Shown: positions 1 through 8,716 of the stretch, piece by piece | How the letters are laid out: every line of letters starts with the position of its first letter | Numbering within the stretch: the stretch's first letter is position 1 | NCBI RefSeq assembly: GCF_003151255.1 | Contig: NZ_CP029481.1 | Span: 2,790,001 to 2,854,000 of the forward strand | Direction of reading: 5' to 3' | Length of the DNA stretch: 64,000 bases | From: Microvirga sp. 17 mud 1-3 | Lineage (GTDB): Bacteria; Pseudomonadota; Alphaproteobacteria; Rhizobiales; Beijerinckiaceae | Notes under the pieces: generated by a model | Database searches by the model: none | Seen by the model: the letters and a program-made list of their open reading frames with translations, nothing else | What the model was told of the DNA's origin: nothing | Program-made: the position numbers and the translations under genes

Positions 1-67
1 CGACCTCGTGGCCGTTCTTGGCGAAGTAATCGAGGAAGGTCGACCGGATTTCGTTGACGCCGCTCAT
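1..67 (-). CDS. alaS: Alanyl-tRNA synthetase, N-terminal fragment (runs off window)
   Basis: Reading the minus strand from position 67 gives ATG and 22 codons beginning [20 protein letters not shown], the characteristic opening of bacterial alanyl-tRNA synthetase, whose N-terminal domain activates alanine and charges tRNA-Ala. The rest lies beyond the left edge. It follows recA on the same strand, the usual recA-alaS order in this group, but a terminator after recA (316-352) suggests that alaS has its own promoter within about 70-315. The fragment is short, so the call rests on the N-terminal signature plus gene order. Confidence 0.85.
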   Translation of the reverse strand, partial: MSGVNEIRSTFLDYFAKNGHEV

Positions 68-437
68 GGAATTCAAAGCTCGGTAGGGGCAAGGCCCGAA
101 AAACACACAGGGTGGCCGGTTTTAGACGCAGGCTGAGGCGCTGTCGAGGCATTCGCATCAGGATGCCTGCGCATGGACGAATATGGCACAGGGCCAGGCT
201 TTCGGGCCTGGTCCCTCGGTGCAAGGCGCGCCATGGTTCTGGCACCGCACAGCTGAACCCGGTCCTCCGGACCATTCCAGATTGACGGGAGAGTATCATC
301 CCCCTCTGTCGGCAGGAAAAAAGAAAGGCCGCCGCGATCTCTCGCGACGGCCTGCCATTTTGCCCTTGAAGGAGAGCAAATCTCGATTCTGCGGGACCGT
401 TGTCGAACAACCGGTGCCCGCTTGTCCGGGTCGTGCG
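68..437. other. recA-alaS intergenic region (370 bp)
   Basis: This holds the recA terminator hairpin (316-352, listed separately) and, between it and alaS, about 250 bp that should carry the alaS promoter. No convincing open reading frame with a ribosome binding site, tRNA-like fold or T-box-like structure was recognised. The reading frame that covers it on the plus strand is the antisense shadow of recA. Confidence 0.5.
316..352 (-). terminator. Rho-independent terminator of recA
   Basis: On the minus strand, 86 nt after the recA stop, an 11-bp GC-rich stem (positions 342-352 with 327-337, one G-U type mismatch, loop TCTC-like at 338-341) is followed directly by a T-rich tract (complement of GAAAAAAGAAA at 316-326). 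This is the classical intrinsic terminator layout. Confidence 0.8.
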
Positions 438-1529
438 TTACGCAGCGCCCTCGTCCAGGTCCTCGGCCGTCGGGGTCGCCTGCTCCAGGATGCGGTCGGC
501 CAGGAGGCCGGCATTCTGGCGGATGAGCGCCTCGATCTTGCCGGCGACCTCCGGATTGTCGCGCAGGAACTGCTTGGCGTTCTCGCGGCCCTGGCCGAGG
601 CGCTGGCTGTCATAGGAGAACCAGGCGCCGGACTTCTCGACGATTCCGGCCTTGACGCCGAGATCGATCAGCTCGCCCACCTTGGAGACGCCCTCGCCGA
701 ACATGATGTCGAACTCGACCTGCTTGAAGGGCGGCGCGACCTTGTTCTTGACGACCTTCACGCGCACCGAGTTGCCGATCGGATCGTCCCGGTCCTTGAG
801 GGTCGAGACACGGCGAATGTCGAGGCGCACGGAGGCATAGAACTTGAGCGCATTGCCGCCCGTCGTCGTCTCAGGCGAGCCGTACATGACGCCGATCTTC
901 ATGCGGATCTGGTTGATGAAGATCACCATCGTGTTCGAGCGCGAGATCGAACCGGTGAGCTTGCGCAGGGCCTGGCTCATGAGACGGGCCTGGAGGCCCG
1001 GCTGGACCTCGCCCATCTCGCCGTCGAGCTCGGCCTTCGGGGTGAGCGCCGCCACCGAGTCGATGACCAGCACGTCCACGGCGCCGGAGCGCACGAGCGT
1101 GTCGGCAATCTCCAGGGCCTGCTCGCCCGTGTCGGGCTGGGAGATCAGCAGGTCGTCCAGATTGACCCCGAGCTTGCGGGCATAGACCGGATCCAGGGCA
1201 TGCTCGGCATCCACGAAGGCGCAGACGCCGCCCTTCTTCTGGGCTTCGGCGATGGTGTGCAGGGCGAGCGTCGTCTTACCCGACGATTCCGGCCCGTAAA
1301 TTTCGATGATGCGTCCCCGCGGCAGGCCGCCGACCCCGAGCGCGATATCCAGGCCGAGGGACCCGGTCGAGATCGTCTCGATCTCCACCGGCTGCTGGCC
1401 CTTGCCGAGCCGCATGATCGAACCCTTGCCGAAGGCGCGTTCGATCTGGGAGAGCGCCGCGTCGAGAGCTTTCGACTTGTCTTTATCCATTGATGAGCTT
1501 TCCACCAGTCTCAGAGAAGACTGCGACAT
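438..1529 (-). CDS. recA: RecA recombinase
   Basis: ATP-dependent strand-exchange protein for homologous recombination and co-protease for LexA self-cleavage in the SOS response; cytoplasmic. The 363-residue product has the P-loop GPESSGKT at about 79-86, the core stretch around [13 protein letters not shown], the L2/ATP-linked segment [13 protein letters not shown] and an acidic C-terminus (EDLDEGAA). The ATG at 1529 is chosen because AAGGA lies about 9 nt upstream; a GTG two codons earlier has no such signal. It precedes alaS on the same strand. A perfect GAAC-N7-GAAC box lies about 90 nt upstream, so LexA control is expected. Length and motifs are normal for the family. Confidence 0.98.
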   Translation of the reverse strand: MSQSSLRLVESSSMDKDKSKALDAALSQIERAFGKGSIMRLGKGQQPVEIETISTGSLGLDIALGVGGLPRGRIIEIYGPESSGKTTLALHTIAEAQKKGGVCAFVDAEHALDPVYARKLGVNLDDLLISQPDTGEQALEIADTLVRSGAVDVLVIDSVAALTPKAELDGEMGEVQPGLQARLMSQALRKLTGSISRSNTMVIFINQIRMKIGVMYGSPETTTGGNALKFYASVRLDIRRVSTLKDRDDPIGNSVRVKVVKNKVAPPFKQVEFDIMFGEGVSKVGELIDLGVKAGIVEKSGAWFSYDSQRLGQGRENAKQFLRDNPEVAGKIEALIRQNAGLLADRILEQATPTAEDLDEGAA

Positions 1530-1616
1530 GACCACGAATCCTTATGGCACGGAGGGGGACTGAATCTCAACGCGGTGTTGAGGTCATATATGTACCCTTT
1601 TTGTTCTCTGAAGCAA

Positions 1617-1631
1617 GTTCGTTTTTTGTTC
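1617..1631 (-). promoter_or_regulatory. LexA binding site (alphaproteobacterial SOS box) of recA
   Basis: The plus strand reads GTTC, seven bases GTTTTTT, GTTC; on the recA strand this is GAAC-N7-GAAC, exactly the direct-repeat SOS box known from alphaproteobacteria. It lies 88 nt upstream of the recA start. A further GTTC at 1603-1606 is out of register and probably not part of the site. Confidence 0.85.
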
Positions 1632-1771
1632 TACGGCAACCTTATTCACAGGCTTAGCAAGGCGCGATTGAGCCCGCCCAACATGGTCTGGCGAAGTGGG
1701 CGTCAGGCTCGACAATCTCAACGACAGTCGGCGATGAAAGCCTTTGAGCAGGCCATGTCTCGACAATACTA

Positions 1772-1822
1772 AACCAATCGGTTGACTATTCTGCGGGCAC
1801 CTGTATATTTAACCACATGGTT
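1772..1822 (+). promoter_or_regulatory. Promoter with twin AACC-N4-GGTT operators, probably leaderless
   Basis: A -35-like TTGACT (1782-1787) and a -10-like TATATT (1804-1809) with 16-bp spacing place transcription start at about 1816-1817, on the ATG of the ArsR gene itself. No Shine-Dalgarno precedes that ATG, so the transcript is probably leaderless. Two inverted repeats of the same form, AACCAATCGGTT (1772-1783) and AACCACATGGTT (1811-1822), overlap the -35 and the start region. This is the arrangement expected for an autorepressing ArsR protein. The operator role is inferred. Confidence 0.65.
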
Positions 1823-2182
1823 GAATTACAGACACCCCAGCTAGATACCGTCTTCCACGCCCTCGGCGACGCCACACGCCGGCGGATGCTCCGTGATCTT
1901 GCGGGCGGTGAGCGGACGGTCGGGCAGCTTGCCGAACCCTTCGCGATCTCGCTCGCGGCCGCCTCGAAGCACATCAAGGTGCTGGAGAGCGCGGGGCTGA
2001 TCCGCCGCGAGATCCGGGGCCGCACTCACCTGTGCCGCCTCGATCCAGGACCGCTCGCCAGCGCCCATGCGTGGCTGAGCGCCTATGAACGCTTCTGGAC
2101 CGAACGTCTGGACGTGCTCGAACGACTCCTCCGCGAGGAGGACGCCCGCAAAGACCCTACCCCCAAAGGAGACGATTCATGA
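1817..2182 (+). CDS. ArsR-family winged-helix transcriptional regulator
   Basis: DNA-binding repressor of 121 residues. The winged helix-turn-helix spans about residues 14-77 (LGDATRRRMLRDL, then AAASKHIKVLESAGLIRRE). There is no ELCVCDL-type cysteine pair, so a classical metal-sensing role is unlikely. It belongs to the ArsR group encoded upstream of SRPBCC/AHSA1 proteins, and its stop overlaps the next start by ATGA (2179-2182), giving translational coupling. Two AACC-N4-GGTT operators cover its promoter, so autoregulation is likely. The ligand is unknown. Confidence 0.9.
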   Translation: MVELQTPQLDTVFHALGDATRRRMLRDLAGGERTVGQLAEPFAISLAAASKHIKVLESAGLIRREIRGRTHLCRLDPGPLASAHAWLSAYERFWTERLDVLERLLREEDARKDPTPKGDDS

Positions 2183-2715
2183 CCGACCTCGCGCCACTGG
2201 ACACCTACGGAGTGCTCACCGAGCCCGCCACTCTGACGATCCAGCGCCTTCTGCCCGGCCCCATCGAGCGGATCTGGTCCTACCTTACGCAGAGTGACCT
2301 GCGCCGCCGGTGGCTGGCGGCGGGCGAGATGGAGATGTCGGTCGGAGCGCCCTTCGAATTCGTCTGGCGCAACGACGAACTCAGCGACCCGCCCGGCCAG
2401 CGGCCACCGGGCTTTCCTGAAGAACACCGCATGCAGGCCCGGATCACCGAGCTCGATCCGCCCCGTAAGCTCGCCATCACCTGGGGAACCACCGGCGGAG
2501 TTTCCTTCGAGCTGGAGCCTCAGGGCAACGAGGTACTGCTCACCATCATCCACCGCCGCGTGCCCGACCGCTCGGTTCTCCTCAACGTGAGTGCGGGCTG
2601 GCACATGCATCTCGACCTGCTGGCTGCCGCCGTGAAAGGCGAGAAGCCGACGAGGCCATTCTGGGAGGGCTGGAGCCGCCTGAAGGCGGAATACGACCGG
2701 CGCCTGCCGGCCTGA
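2179..2715 (+). CDS. SRPBCC (START-like/AHSA1) domain protein
   Basis: A 178-residue protein with an activator-of-Hsp90-ATPase-like SRPBCC fold over most of its length: LPGPIERIWSYLTQSDLRRR near the start, then WLAAGEMEMSVGAPFEF and a conserved tail HMHLDLLAAAVKGE. Such proteins form a helix-grip pocket for small hydrophobic ligands; the ligand is not predictable from sequence. It is co-transcribed with, and overlaps, the ArsR regulator, a very common pairing in which the regulator controls the SRPBCC protein. Function in the cell remains undefined. Confidence 0.85.
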   Translation: MTDLAPLDTYGVLTEPATLTIQRLLPGPIERIWSYLTQSDLRRRWLAAGEMEMSVGAPFEFVWRNDELSDPPGQRPPGFPEEHRMQARITELDPPRKLAITWGTTGGVSFELEPQGNEVLLTIIHRRVPDRSVLLNVSAGWHMHLDLLAAAVKGEKPTRPFWEGWSRLKAEYDRRLPA

Positions 2716-2828
2716 CGCCTGCTCGGCAAGGCTTCCCTTCAAACGGATCCCATCTGCGGCGACGCGGGCGGACCTGACGGTGCGCCCGCCGGCAGCTTGC
2801 GTCCATAACCCAACGCCAGGACAACAGA

Positions 2829-3668
2829 ATGCTCACGCTATTCCCCAGCAAAAGAACCGCGACCTGCCTCAACATCCGCGAAGCGAGTGCCGGCGCCCGA
2901 AGCCAGGCGAAAGCCCGCCTCTGGTCCTGGGCAGCTCCTCTCCTTGCCTTCGCGATGCTCGGAATGTCGGCGCCGGTGGGCCGGGCCGCCGAGGCGACAC
3001 TCGCACCGATGCCTGCGGATCTCGAGACGCGATACGCGCTGAGCGCATTGCCGCCCGCACTTCGGGAGCCGGCGAGTGTCTTTCTTCTCGATCCAGGCAA
3101 GGGCTATCGACTTTCAAGGCAGGGTACGAGCGGAGTGGCCTGTCTCGTCGAACGCACCGCCTGGGAATTGGCCGACTTCCGCAACGATATCTACGTCCCG
3201 ATCTGCTTCGACGCCGAGGGCGCGCGGACATACCTGAAGGCCATCATGGACGCGGCCGCGCTTCGTGCCGAAGGAATGGGCCCTGTCGCGCTGAAGACGG
3301 AGATCGAGCACCGTTTCCAAAACCGGACCTATGCGGTTCCCGGAAAGGCGGGTGTCTCCTACATGGTCGCCCCGGTTATGCGCACCGTTGGACCGCCTGA
3401 GATGAAGGTGCACACCATGCCCATGCCGCACTTCATGGTCTACGCACCCGGCGTCACGAACGAGGACATCGGAGCGGCGCCCGATCTCGGCGCCCCTTCC
3501 AGCCTTCTCTTGCCGTTCATCGACCGGCAGGGCGTTGCCGAACACAGCTACATCATCCTGCTCGTCGGCGAGGCCGAGAGGGCGAGGATCCTGGCAGACG
3601 AGAAGGTCCTGATGGATGATCTCTGCGCCTATCGCGAGGTTCTCTGCCTCGAAAAATCCGGGCACTGA
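2829..3668 (+). CDS. Exported protein of unknown function
   Basis: A 279-residue protein not assigned to a family. The N-terminus has a long basic n-region followed by a hydrophobic segment (WSWAAPLLAFAMLGMSAP, about 32-49) and a likely signal-peptidase I site after VGRAA, so it is predicted to be periplasmic. The mature part has no recognised catalytic motif; methionine-rich stretches (KVHTMPMPHFMVY) and cysteines (SGVACL, VPICF, DDLCAYREVLCLE) are visible. The start at 2829 is supported by AGGAC about 7 nt upstream. It stands alone between the SRPBCC gene and the convergent cckA. Confidence 0.7.
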   Translation: MLTLFPSKRTATCLNIREASAGARSQAKARLWSWAAPLLAFAMLGMSAPVGRAAEATLAPMPADLETRYALSALPPALREPASVFLLDPGKGYRLSRQGTSGVACLVERTAWELADFRNDIYVPICFDAEGARTYLKAIMDAAALRAEGMGPVALKTEIEHRFQNRTYAVPGKAGVSYMVAPVMRTVGPPEMKVHTMPMPHFMVYAPGVTNEDIGAAPDLGAPSSLLLPFIDRQGVAEHSYIILLVGEAERARILADEKVLMDDLCAYREVLCLEKSGH

Positions 3669-3725
3669 TCCGCGGCGCGGCAACCCCCTTTTCTAGGGGA
3701 CGACTCCGTCCGCCCCGGAATCGCT

Positions 3726-6323
3726 CTACCGCCCCATCACCTGCTTCACGGTCTCGACCAGCTGGCGCAGGCTGAAGGGCTTGGGCAGGAAGTTGAATTC
3801 CTCCCCCTCCGGCAGGTTCTTGCGGAAGGCATCCTCGGCGTAGCCCGACACGAAGATGACCTTGAGGTCCGGATAGAGCCGGCGCAACTCGCCGAGCAGG
3901 GTCGGGCCGTCCATCTCGGGCATCACCACGTCTGAGACCACGAGATCCACGGGCTCGCCCCGCTCCTCCATGACCTGGAGAGCCTCGATGCCGGAGGCGG
4001 CCTCCAGCACCGTGTAGCCGCGGGCCGAGAGGGCGCGGGCATTGACGGCGCGGACCGGGTCCTCATCCTCGACCAGCAGGATGGTGCCCTGCCCGGTCAT
4101 GTCGGCTGCGGGCTTCTTGGCCGTGTCTTCCTTCGCGGCTTCGGGCTGTTCCTGAACTTCGGGAATGTGGCGCGGCAGGTAGATTCGGAAGATCGTGCCT
4201 CCGCCGACCTGCGAATCCACGTCGATGAAGCCGTTCGACTGCTTGACGATGCCGAAGACCGTGGACAGGCCCAGCCCCGTGCCCTTGCCAACCTCCTTAG
4301 TGGTGAAGAACGGCTCGAAGATCTTCTCCAGGATGTCGGACGCCATGCCGGTGCCCGTATCGGCCACCTCGACCATGACATATTCGGCCGGCGGCATGCC
4401 GCTGACATGGAGGCGCGCGGCCTCCGCCTCGCTGACGTTCGCCGTGCGGATCGACAGCTTGCCGCCGTCCGGCATGGCATCCCGGGCATTCACCGCGAGG
4501 TTCATCACGACCTGCTCGAACTGGTTCAGGTCGGCCTTCACGAACCACAGGTCGCGGCCGTGGTTGAGGTCGAGCTCGACCCGCTCGCCGAGCAGGCGCT
4601 TGAGGAGCATGGACAGGTCGTAGAGCCGGTCGTTGAGGTTGAGCACCTCCGGCCGGAGGGTCTGCCGGCGCGAGAAGGCGAGCAGCTGACGCACGAGACT
4701 CGCGGCCCGGTTCGCGTTCTGCTTGATCTGCATGATGTCTTGGAAGGACGGATCGGTCGGCCGGTGGCTGCCGAGCAGGAGGTCGCTGTAGCCGATGATC
4801 GCCTGGAGCACGTTATTGAAATCGTGCGCCACGCCCCCGGCGAGCTGGCCGACCGCGTTCATCTTCTGCGACTGGGCGAGCTGCTCCTCGACCTTCCTGA
4901 AGTCGGTGGTGTCGAGCGCATAGAGAACGGCGATCTCTCCGTCCGTTCCGGTCAGGCCCACGGACGTGACCCACACCCGGACAGAACTGCCGTTGCTGCC
5001 CGCCGTGTGAAGCTCGAGGGGCTGAATGTCGCTGCGGTCTTCGGCGGCCGCCTTCAGGGCCGCCTCTACCTGTGCGCCCTCCCCGGCCCGGAATGCCTCG
5101 ATGATCGATGGCCCCTCCCCGTTCTCGCCGGTGCGCGGCAGGGTTCCGAACAGCCGCGTGAACGGGGCATTCGCCTGCACGATCCGGCCGGCCCGGTTCA
5201 CGGTCGCGATGGCGATGGGCGTGTTGTTGAAGAAGCGGGCGAACCGCACTTCCGCAGCCCGCTGACCCTCGTCCACATCGAGGCCGGGAGAGCGGTTGAG
5301 GACCAGGGTGCGGGAAGCGCCCATGCGGCCGTTCTGCCCGAAGGCGATGCGGTGATAGAGCCGCACGGGCAGGAACTGGCCGTTGCGCCGCCGCAGGTCG
5401 AGGTCGAAGGTCTCGGTGCGGACGCTGCCGGGGTCGCCCGAGAAGGAGGTCATCATCGCCACCACGTTGCGCGGCACGATGTCCGAAAGGCTCAAGCCTC
5501 CGGAGCCGACCTGGGCGAGGTCGTAATCGAGCCAGGAGGCGAGGGTCGCGTTGAGATAGACGATCCGCCCGTTCGGATCGATGGACAGGAAACCCGCAGG
5601 CGCATGATCGAGATAATCGATGGCGTGCTGCAATTCCTGGAAAACGTTTTCCTGGCGCTCCCGCTCGTGGGTCACGTCCGCGATGGACCAGAGCGAAGCC
5701 TCCCGCCCCCCCGGCCGCGGCAACGGCCGCACGCGCACGCGATACCAGCCGAATTCCTGCGCCCCGCCGAGGGATGGCGACAGGCGGATCTCCTCCGCGC
5801 CGGACCGATGCTCGCGGGCCGCCTGGGCGAGACGATAGATGGCCTCCGACACCTCGGCCGCCCCGGTGAAGAGACGCTCCACCGGCCGCACGTCGCCCGC
5901 GACGGAGGCGCCCGCCATGGCAAGATAGGTCTCGTTGGCATAGACGACGCGGCCGTCGTCCTCGACGGCGATCACACCCTCGGCGGCCGTGTCGGCGATT
6001 ACTTTGGTGATGTCGTTGCGCACCGTCCGGCCCGAGAACCGGATCACGCCGATCGCAGCCGCGAACAGGAAGAACACGCCCGCCATGGCGAAGAAGGCCA
6101 GAAGGCCGAGGATCAGGAGCTGCGCCTGATCGGGCTCGAGGAAGCGCAGGCCGAGGATCGCACCCACCAGGACGGCCGCCAGAAGGAGAACCAGCCCGAT
6201 ATGGCCGTGCCGGTCGGACCGGTCGATCGTTGCGCTCTTGGGCATCTCGCCTTGGTGAGCCATGGGCTTTCTATCTCTCCGAGGAACGGCGCGTTCGGCT
6301 TCGGCATCCGGCGCGGCGGACAC
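3726..6323 (-). CDS. cckA: Hybrid histidine kinase CckA (cell-cycle kinase)
   Basis: Membrane hybrid kinase that, in alphaproteobacteria, feeds phosphate through ChpT to CtrA and CpdR to control the cell cycle and polar development. The 865-residue chain shows two membrane helices (about 43-60 and 69-92), PAS-like regions (about 105-220, 230-350 and 365-480), a HisKA box with phospho-accepting His500 (GGVAHDFNN), N-box near NLAVNARDA (609-617), G-boxes DTGTGM and GKGTGLGL, and a receiver domain with phospho-acceptor Asp798 ([12 protein letters not shown]) and Lys848. A later in-frame ATG (MAHQGEMPK) is an alternative start. The neighbouring FliO-like gene carries a CtrA box. Confidence 0.95.
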   Translation of the reverse strand: MSAAPDAEAERAVPRRDRKPMAHQGEMPKSATIDRSDRHGHIGLVLLLAAVLVGAILGLRFLEPDQAQLLILGLLAFFAMAGVFFLFAAAIGVIRFSGRTVRNDITKVIADTAAEGVIAVEDDGRVVYANETYLAMAGASVAGDVRPVERLFTGAAEVSEAIYRLAQAAREHRSGAEEIRLSPSLGGAQEFGWYRVRVRPLPRPGGREASLWSIADVTHERERQENVFQELQHAIDYLDHAPAGFLSIDPNGRIVYLNATLASWLDYDLAQVGSGGLSLSDIVPRNVVAMMTSFSGDPGSVRTETFDLDLRRRNGQFLPVRLYHRIAFGQNGRMGASRTLVLNRSPGLDVDEGQRAAEVRFARFFNNTPIAIATVNRAGRIVQANAPFTRLFGTLPRTGENGEGPSIIEAFRAGEGAQVEAALKAAAEDRSDIQPLELHTAGSNGSSVRVWVTSVGLTGTDGEIAVLYALDTTDFRKVEEQLAQSQKMNAVGQLAGGVAHDFNNVLQAIIGYSDLLLGSHRPTDPSFQDIMQIKQNANRAASLVRQLLAFSRRQTLRPEVLNLNDRLYDLSMLLKRLLGERVELDLNHGRDLWFVKADLNQFEQVVMNLAVNARDAMPDGGKLSIRTANVSEAEAARLHVSGMPPAEYVMVEVADTGTGMASDILEKIFEPFFTTKEVGKGTGLGLSTVFGIVKQSNGFIDVDSQVGGGTIFRIYLPRHIPEVQEQPEAAKEDTAKKPAADMTGQGTILLVEDEDPVRAVNARALSARGYTVLEAASGIEALQVMEERGEPVDLVVSDVVMPEMDGPTLLGELRRLYPDLKVIFVSGYAEDAFRKNLPEGEEFNFLPKPFSLRQLVETVKQVMGR

Positions 6324-6700
6324 GCGTCATGCGCCCATCCTATCCGGAAATTCTTGACCGACCTCTAAAGCATCGTCCCCAAAAGTGGATTGCGCTTTTG
6401 GGATCGATGCGATGCCTCCTCTATAGATCAGAGCGTCGCCGAAGCGAAAAACCGGACGCCGACTTCGCCCTATGCTCCAAGGCGATCGCGCCTGCGGGAC
6501 CAAGCGCCGGAAGCCGCTCGCAGACACCCGGCCGCTTGGACGCCAGCGCCCAGAAGCGCATTTGTGTTTAGATTGAAGGTCTTGGCAAGAGTTTCGACGA
6601 TGCCGGATCAGTCATCGCCCTTCGCGGTCATGACCCGGCAATCGGACGCCTCAACGGGCCGGTCGCGGCGAGGCTGGATTTCCGGCGGTCCGCCGGTGCC
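6324..6700. other. cckA-lipoprotein intergenic region (377 bp)
   Basis: This contains a palindromic repeat (6366-6415) close to the cckA start, and beyond it a stretch with no reading frame that has both a ribosome binding site and recognisable content. The cckA promoter must lie here; no TTAA-type CtrA box was seen in it. A 66-codon minus-strand frame (6327-6527) runs through the palindrome and is considered non-coding. Confidence 0.45.
6366..6415. repeat. Rhizobiales-type intergenic palindrome (REP/BIME-like)
   Basis: Nested inverted repeats: GCATCG near 6370 pairs with CGATGC near 6405-6415, and inside it CCCAAAAG pairs with CTTTTGGG around a loop of about 9 nt. Elements of this build, with an AAAAGTGG-type core, are dispersed in Rhizobiales intergenic regions. 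Only one copy is seen in this window, so the repeat nature rests on general knowledge and not on local recurrence. Confidence 0.6.
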
Positions 6701-7108
6701 CTACCAGCACAGCGCGGCGGTCACCTGGTACTTGGTCCGACAGGAAGGGCCGTCGCCTGTCTGGATCTGCTCGATGGAGCGGGGACGGCAGGCATTGACG
6801 CTTGCGGTATCGATGGCCCGGCCGGCCTCGTATCCCTGAGCCTTGCAGATGTTCAGGGCGGCCCTGCCGCAATCGGTCTCGCCCTCCTCCGTCACGTGGC
6901 AGCGCTCGGAGCCGTAGACGATCCGCGAGACGCGCGGCAGATCCGGAGTGACGTCCTGGATAGCCTGCATGCCGGATTTCAGCCGGGATCCCAGCTGACC
7001 GGACCAGGTCGCCTTCTCGGCCGCGGGATCCTCAGGACCGGCGCACCCGCCGGCCGCCATGAGAGCGGCCACGAGAGGAATGCCGATGCTTCCCCGGAAA
7101 AGCGGCAT
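6701..7108 (-). CDS. Small putative lipoprotein, function unknown
   Basis: A 135-residue product starting MPLFRGSIGIPLVAALMAAGG followed by Cys, a plausible lipobox (AAGGC at about 18-22), so it is predicted to be a lipid-anchored envelope protein. The mature part carries several cysteines (SERCHV, ETDCGRAALNICKAQGYEAG, VNACRP, SCRTKYQV, LCW) that could form disulfides. The start at 7108 is chosen because AAGGGG lies about 7 nt upstream and because the signal peptide begins there; the open frame extends further upstream without support. It is divergent from the FliO-like gene. Confidence 0.7.
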   Translation of the reverse strand: MPLFRGSIGIPLVAALMAAGGCAGPEDPAAEKATWSGQLGSRLKSGMQAIQDVTPDLPRVSRIVYGSERCHVTEEGETDCGRAALNICKAQGYEAGRAIDTASVNACRPRSIEQIQTGDGPSCRTKYQVTAALCW

Positions 7109-7268
7109 GGATTCGCCCCTTCGTGAGTTCCAGTGTTGCGGGCATCCCATGGATACCGGCCCTTCGCAAGAGCGAAGCCCGCGCCTTTCCCGTTCATGAC
7201 GACGCAGGACGGAGGCGCCGGACATCAAATCAACATATTGAAAGACTTCCAGGGCACCGTCGCGGTCG

Positions 7269-7283
7269 TTAACCATCTGTTAA
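7269..7283. promoter_or_regulatory. Perfect CtrA box TTAA-N7-TTAA
   Basis: TTAA CCATCTG TTAA matches the full CtrA consensus exactly, including the TTAACC extension of each half. It lies 89 nt upstream of the FliO-like start and 160 nt upstream of the divergent lipoprotein start. CtrA is the downstream regulator of CckA, which is encoded 1 kb away. The binding itself is inferred. Confidence 0.7.
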
Positions 7284-7371
7284 CCTTGCTGCTCGCTTCG
7301 GTTCTCGATGTGATACAAACGGCATCGAGAACAGGGCCTGGCAAGGTCTTCCCAACGCTTGAGAGTTCATC

Positions 7372-8649
7372 GTGCAATCTCTTTTAGGTATCGAAGCGTC
7401 ACGAGCGGCCCAATACGTCATCGCATTCGCGATCATCCTCGTGTTGGTTGCCCTCTTCGGCTTGGTTCTTCGCAAATTGACGGGCGGACGCCTCATGCTC
7501 CCGGGCCATGACCGGGGACGCAGCCGCCAGCCGCGCCTTGGCGTGGTCGACATCTACGATCTCGACCGGCAGCGGCAGCTCGTCCTGCTGCGTCGGGACA
7601 ACGTGGAGCATCTCCTGCTCATCGGCGGTCTCAACGACGTGGTGATCGAGACCAACATCGTCCGCGTCGCCGGCGCCCGCATTCCGGCTCCCGACGCGGG
7701 AGCGCCGGAGCGCTTCGAGCCGTCCTTCGATCAGGCCCCGCGCCCGCAGGTGGAGCCGTCCGGACGTCCGTCCATCGAGACGCAGCTTGCCGCCCAGCTC
7801 GGCGCCTTCATCCGGCGCCCTTCCGAAGAATCCGACGTAGATCAGGAATTGGCCCCCGTCGCGTCCGTCACGGCCCCGGCACCTGCCCGGCCGGAGCCCA
7901 TGCTCAAGCCCGACCAGGTGACGGTCACGGCTGCGGCCAGCGTGGAGCCCATGCGGCCTCAGGAGCCGCCGCCGGCAAGCTTCCTGCGCGCTCCGGCGAC
8001 GCATGAGCCTCCGGCTCCGCCCGTGCGTCCGGAGCCGCCTCCGGTCCGTCCGGAGCCGCGCCCCGTCACACCGCCGCCACCGTTCCAGTCGCGTCCGACC
8101 CCGGTGCCGCCCCAGCCTCCGATGACGCCTGCCCCGACGCCCGCGCCCGCGCCCGAGGTAGTGCTGCCGCCTCTCGCGATGCCCGTCGAGACGAAAACAC
8201 CCGACGCTGCCATCCTGTCGGACATGGCGAAGCAGCTCGAGGAAGCCCTCAAGCGTCCGGCCCAGCCGGTCGCGCCGCCGCAGCCCCTGCCGCTCGAAGA
8301 GCCGGTCGCGGGGCCGATGGACGACATTCCTGAGATCAGCGACGATCTGGACGAGGACGAGCTCCTGGTCCCGGCCACGAAGGACGAGGAGCCTGAGCTG
8401 CCCGAGCCGGAGCACCGCGAACCGCCGCGCCCTGCCCCGGAACCTGAGCGCCCCGTCGCGACACAGCCGCAGCCAATGGTCGCTCCTGCGCCCGTGCCCC
8501 CACCGCCCCCTGCCGCCCCGGCTCAGGCTGAAGCGGCTCCGGGGCCGGCCTCAGCCCCGAAGGTGAGCGATCCCTTCTCGGTTGAGGAGATCGAGGCCGA
8601 GTTCGCCCGGCTCCTGGGACGCCCGCGCGATCCCGCCAGCAAGGGCTGA
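7372..8649 (+). CDS. FliO-like membrane protein with proline-rich C-terminal tail
   Basis: 425 residues from a GTG start (GAGAG about 5 nt upstream). One membrane helix (about 14-36, YVIAFAIILVLVALFGLVL) is followed by a FliO-type cytoplasmic domain to about residue 105 (LGVVDIYDLDRQRQLVLLRR, then NVEHLLLIGGLNDVVIE). FliO helps FliP assemble in the flagellar export gate. The remaining 300 residues are low-complexity Pro/Glu/Ala-rich and look disordered. No other flagellar gene is in the window; related orphan FliO-domain proteins occur in Rhizobiales, so a strictly flagellar role is unproven. A CtrA box lies upstream, consistent with cell-cycle or motility control. Confidence 0.7.
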   Translation: MQSLLGIEASRAAQYVIAFAIILVLVALFGLVLRKLTGGRLMLPGHDRGRSRQPRLGVVDIYDLDRQRQLVLLRRDNVEHLLLIGGLNDVVIETNIVRVAGARIPAPDAGAPERFEPSFDQAPRPQVEPSGRPSIETQLAAQLGAFIRRPSEESDVDQELAPVASVTAPAPARPEPMLKPDQVTVTAAASVEPMRPQEPPPASFLRAPATHEPPAPPVRPEPPPVRPEPRPVTPPPPFQSRPTPVPPQPPMTPAPTPAPAPEVVLPPLAMPVETKTPDAAILSDMAKQLEEALKRPAQPVAPPQPLPLEEPVAGPMDDIPEISDDLDEDELLVPATKDEEPELPEPEHREPPRPAPEPERPVATQPQPMVAPAPVPPPPPAAPAQAEAAPGPASAPKVSDPFSVEEIEAEFARLLGRPRDPASKG

Positions 8650-8680
8650 CGTAAGCCCTGCGACGAATGCTCCAAACAAG

Positions 8681-8704
8681 AAGGGCTCCGTTTCCGGAGC
8701 CCTT
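8681..8704. terminator. Bidirectional terminator between fliO-like gene and dksA
   Basis: A perfect 10-bp stem (AAGGGCTCCG with CGGAGCCCTT) around a TTTC loop, with T-rich sequence to the right. It sits between two convergent genes and can serve both. Confidence 0.75.
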
Positions 8705-8716
8705 TCTCTTTGGGGA

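Noticed and set aside
183..1493. 436-codon open frame opposite recA
   Set aside because: Antisense shadow of recA; the protein has no family features.
3683..3700. Terminator between the exported-protein gene and cckA
   Set aside because: Only a 4-bp CCCC/GGGG stem is available; too weak to report.
4167..6368. 733-codon open frame on the plus strand
   Set aside because: It is antisense to cckA and arises from the GC-rich codon use of that gene; the product has no recognisable domain and no ribosome site.
6327..6527. 66-codon minus-strand frame upstream of cckA
   Set aside because: It runs through the palindromic repeat, has no ribosome site and no family resemblance.
7109..7276. N-terminal extension of the lipoprotein gene to 7276
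   Set aside because: The added 56 residues would precede a clear lipoprotein signal peptide and run through the CtrA-box side of the promoter region; the start at 7108 has a good ribosome site.
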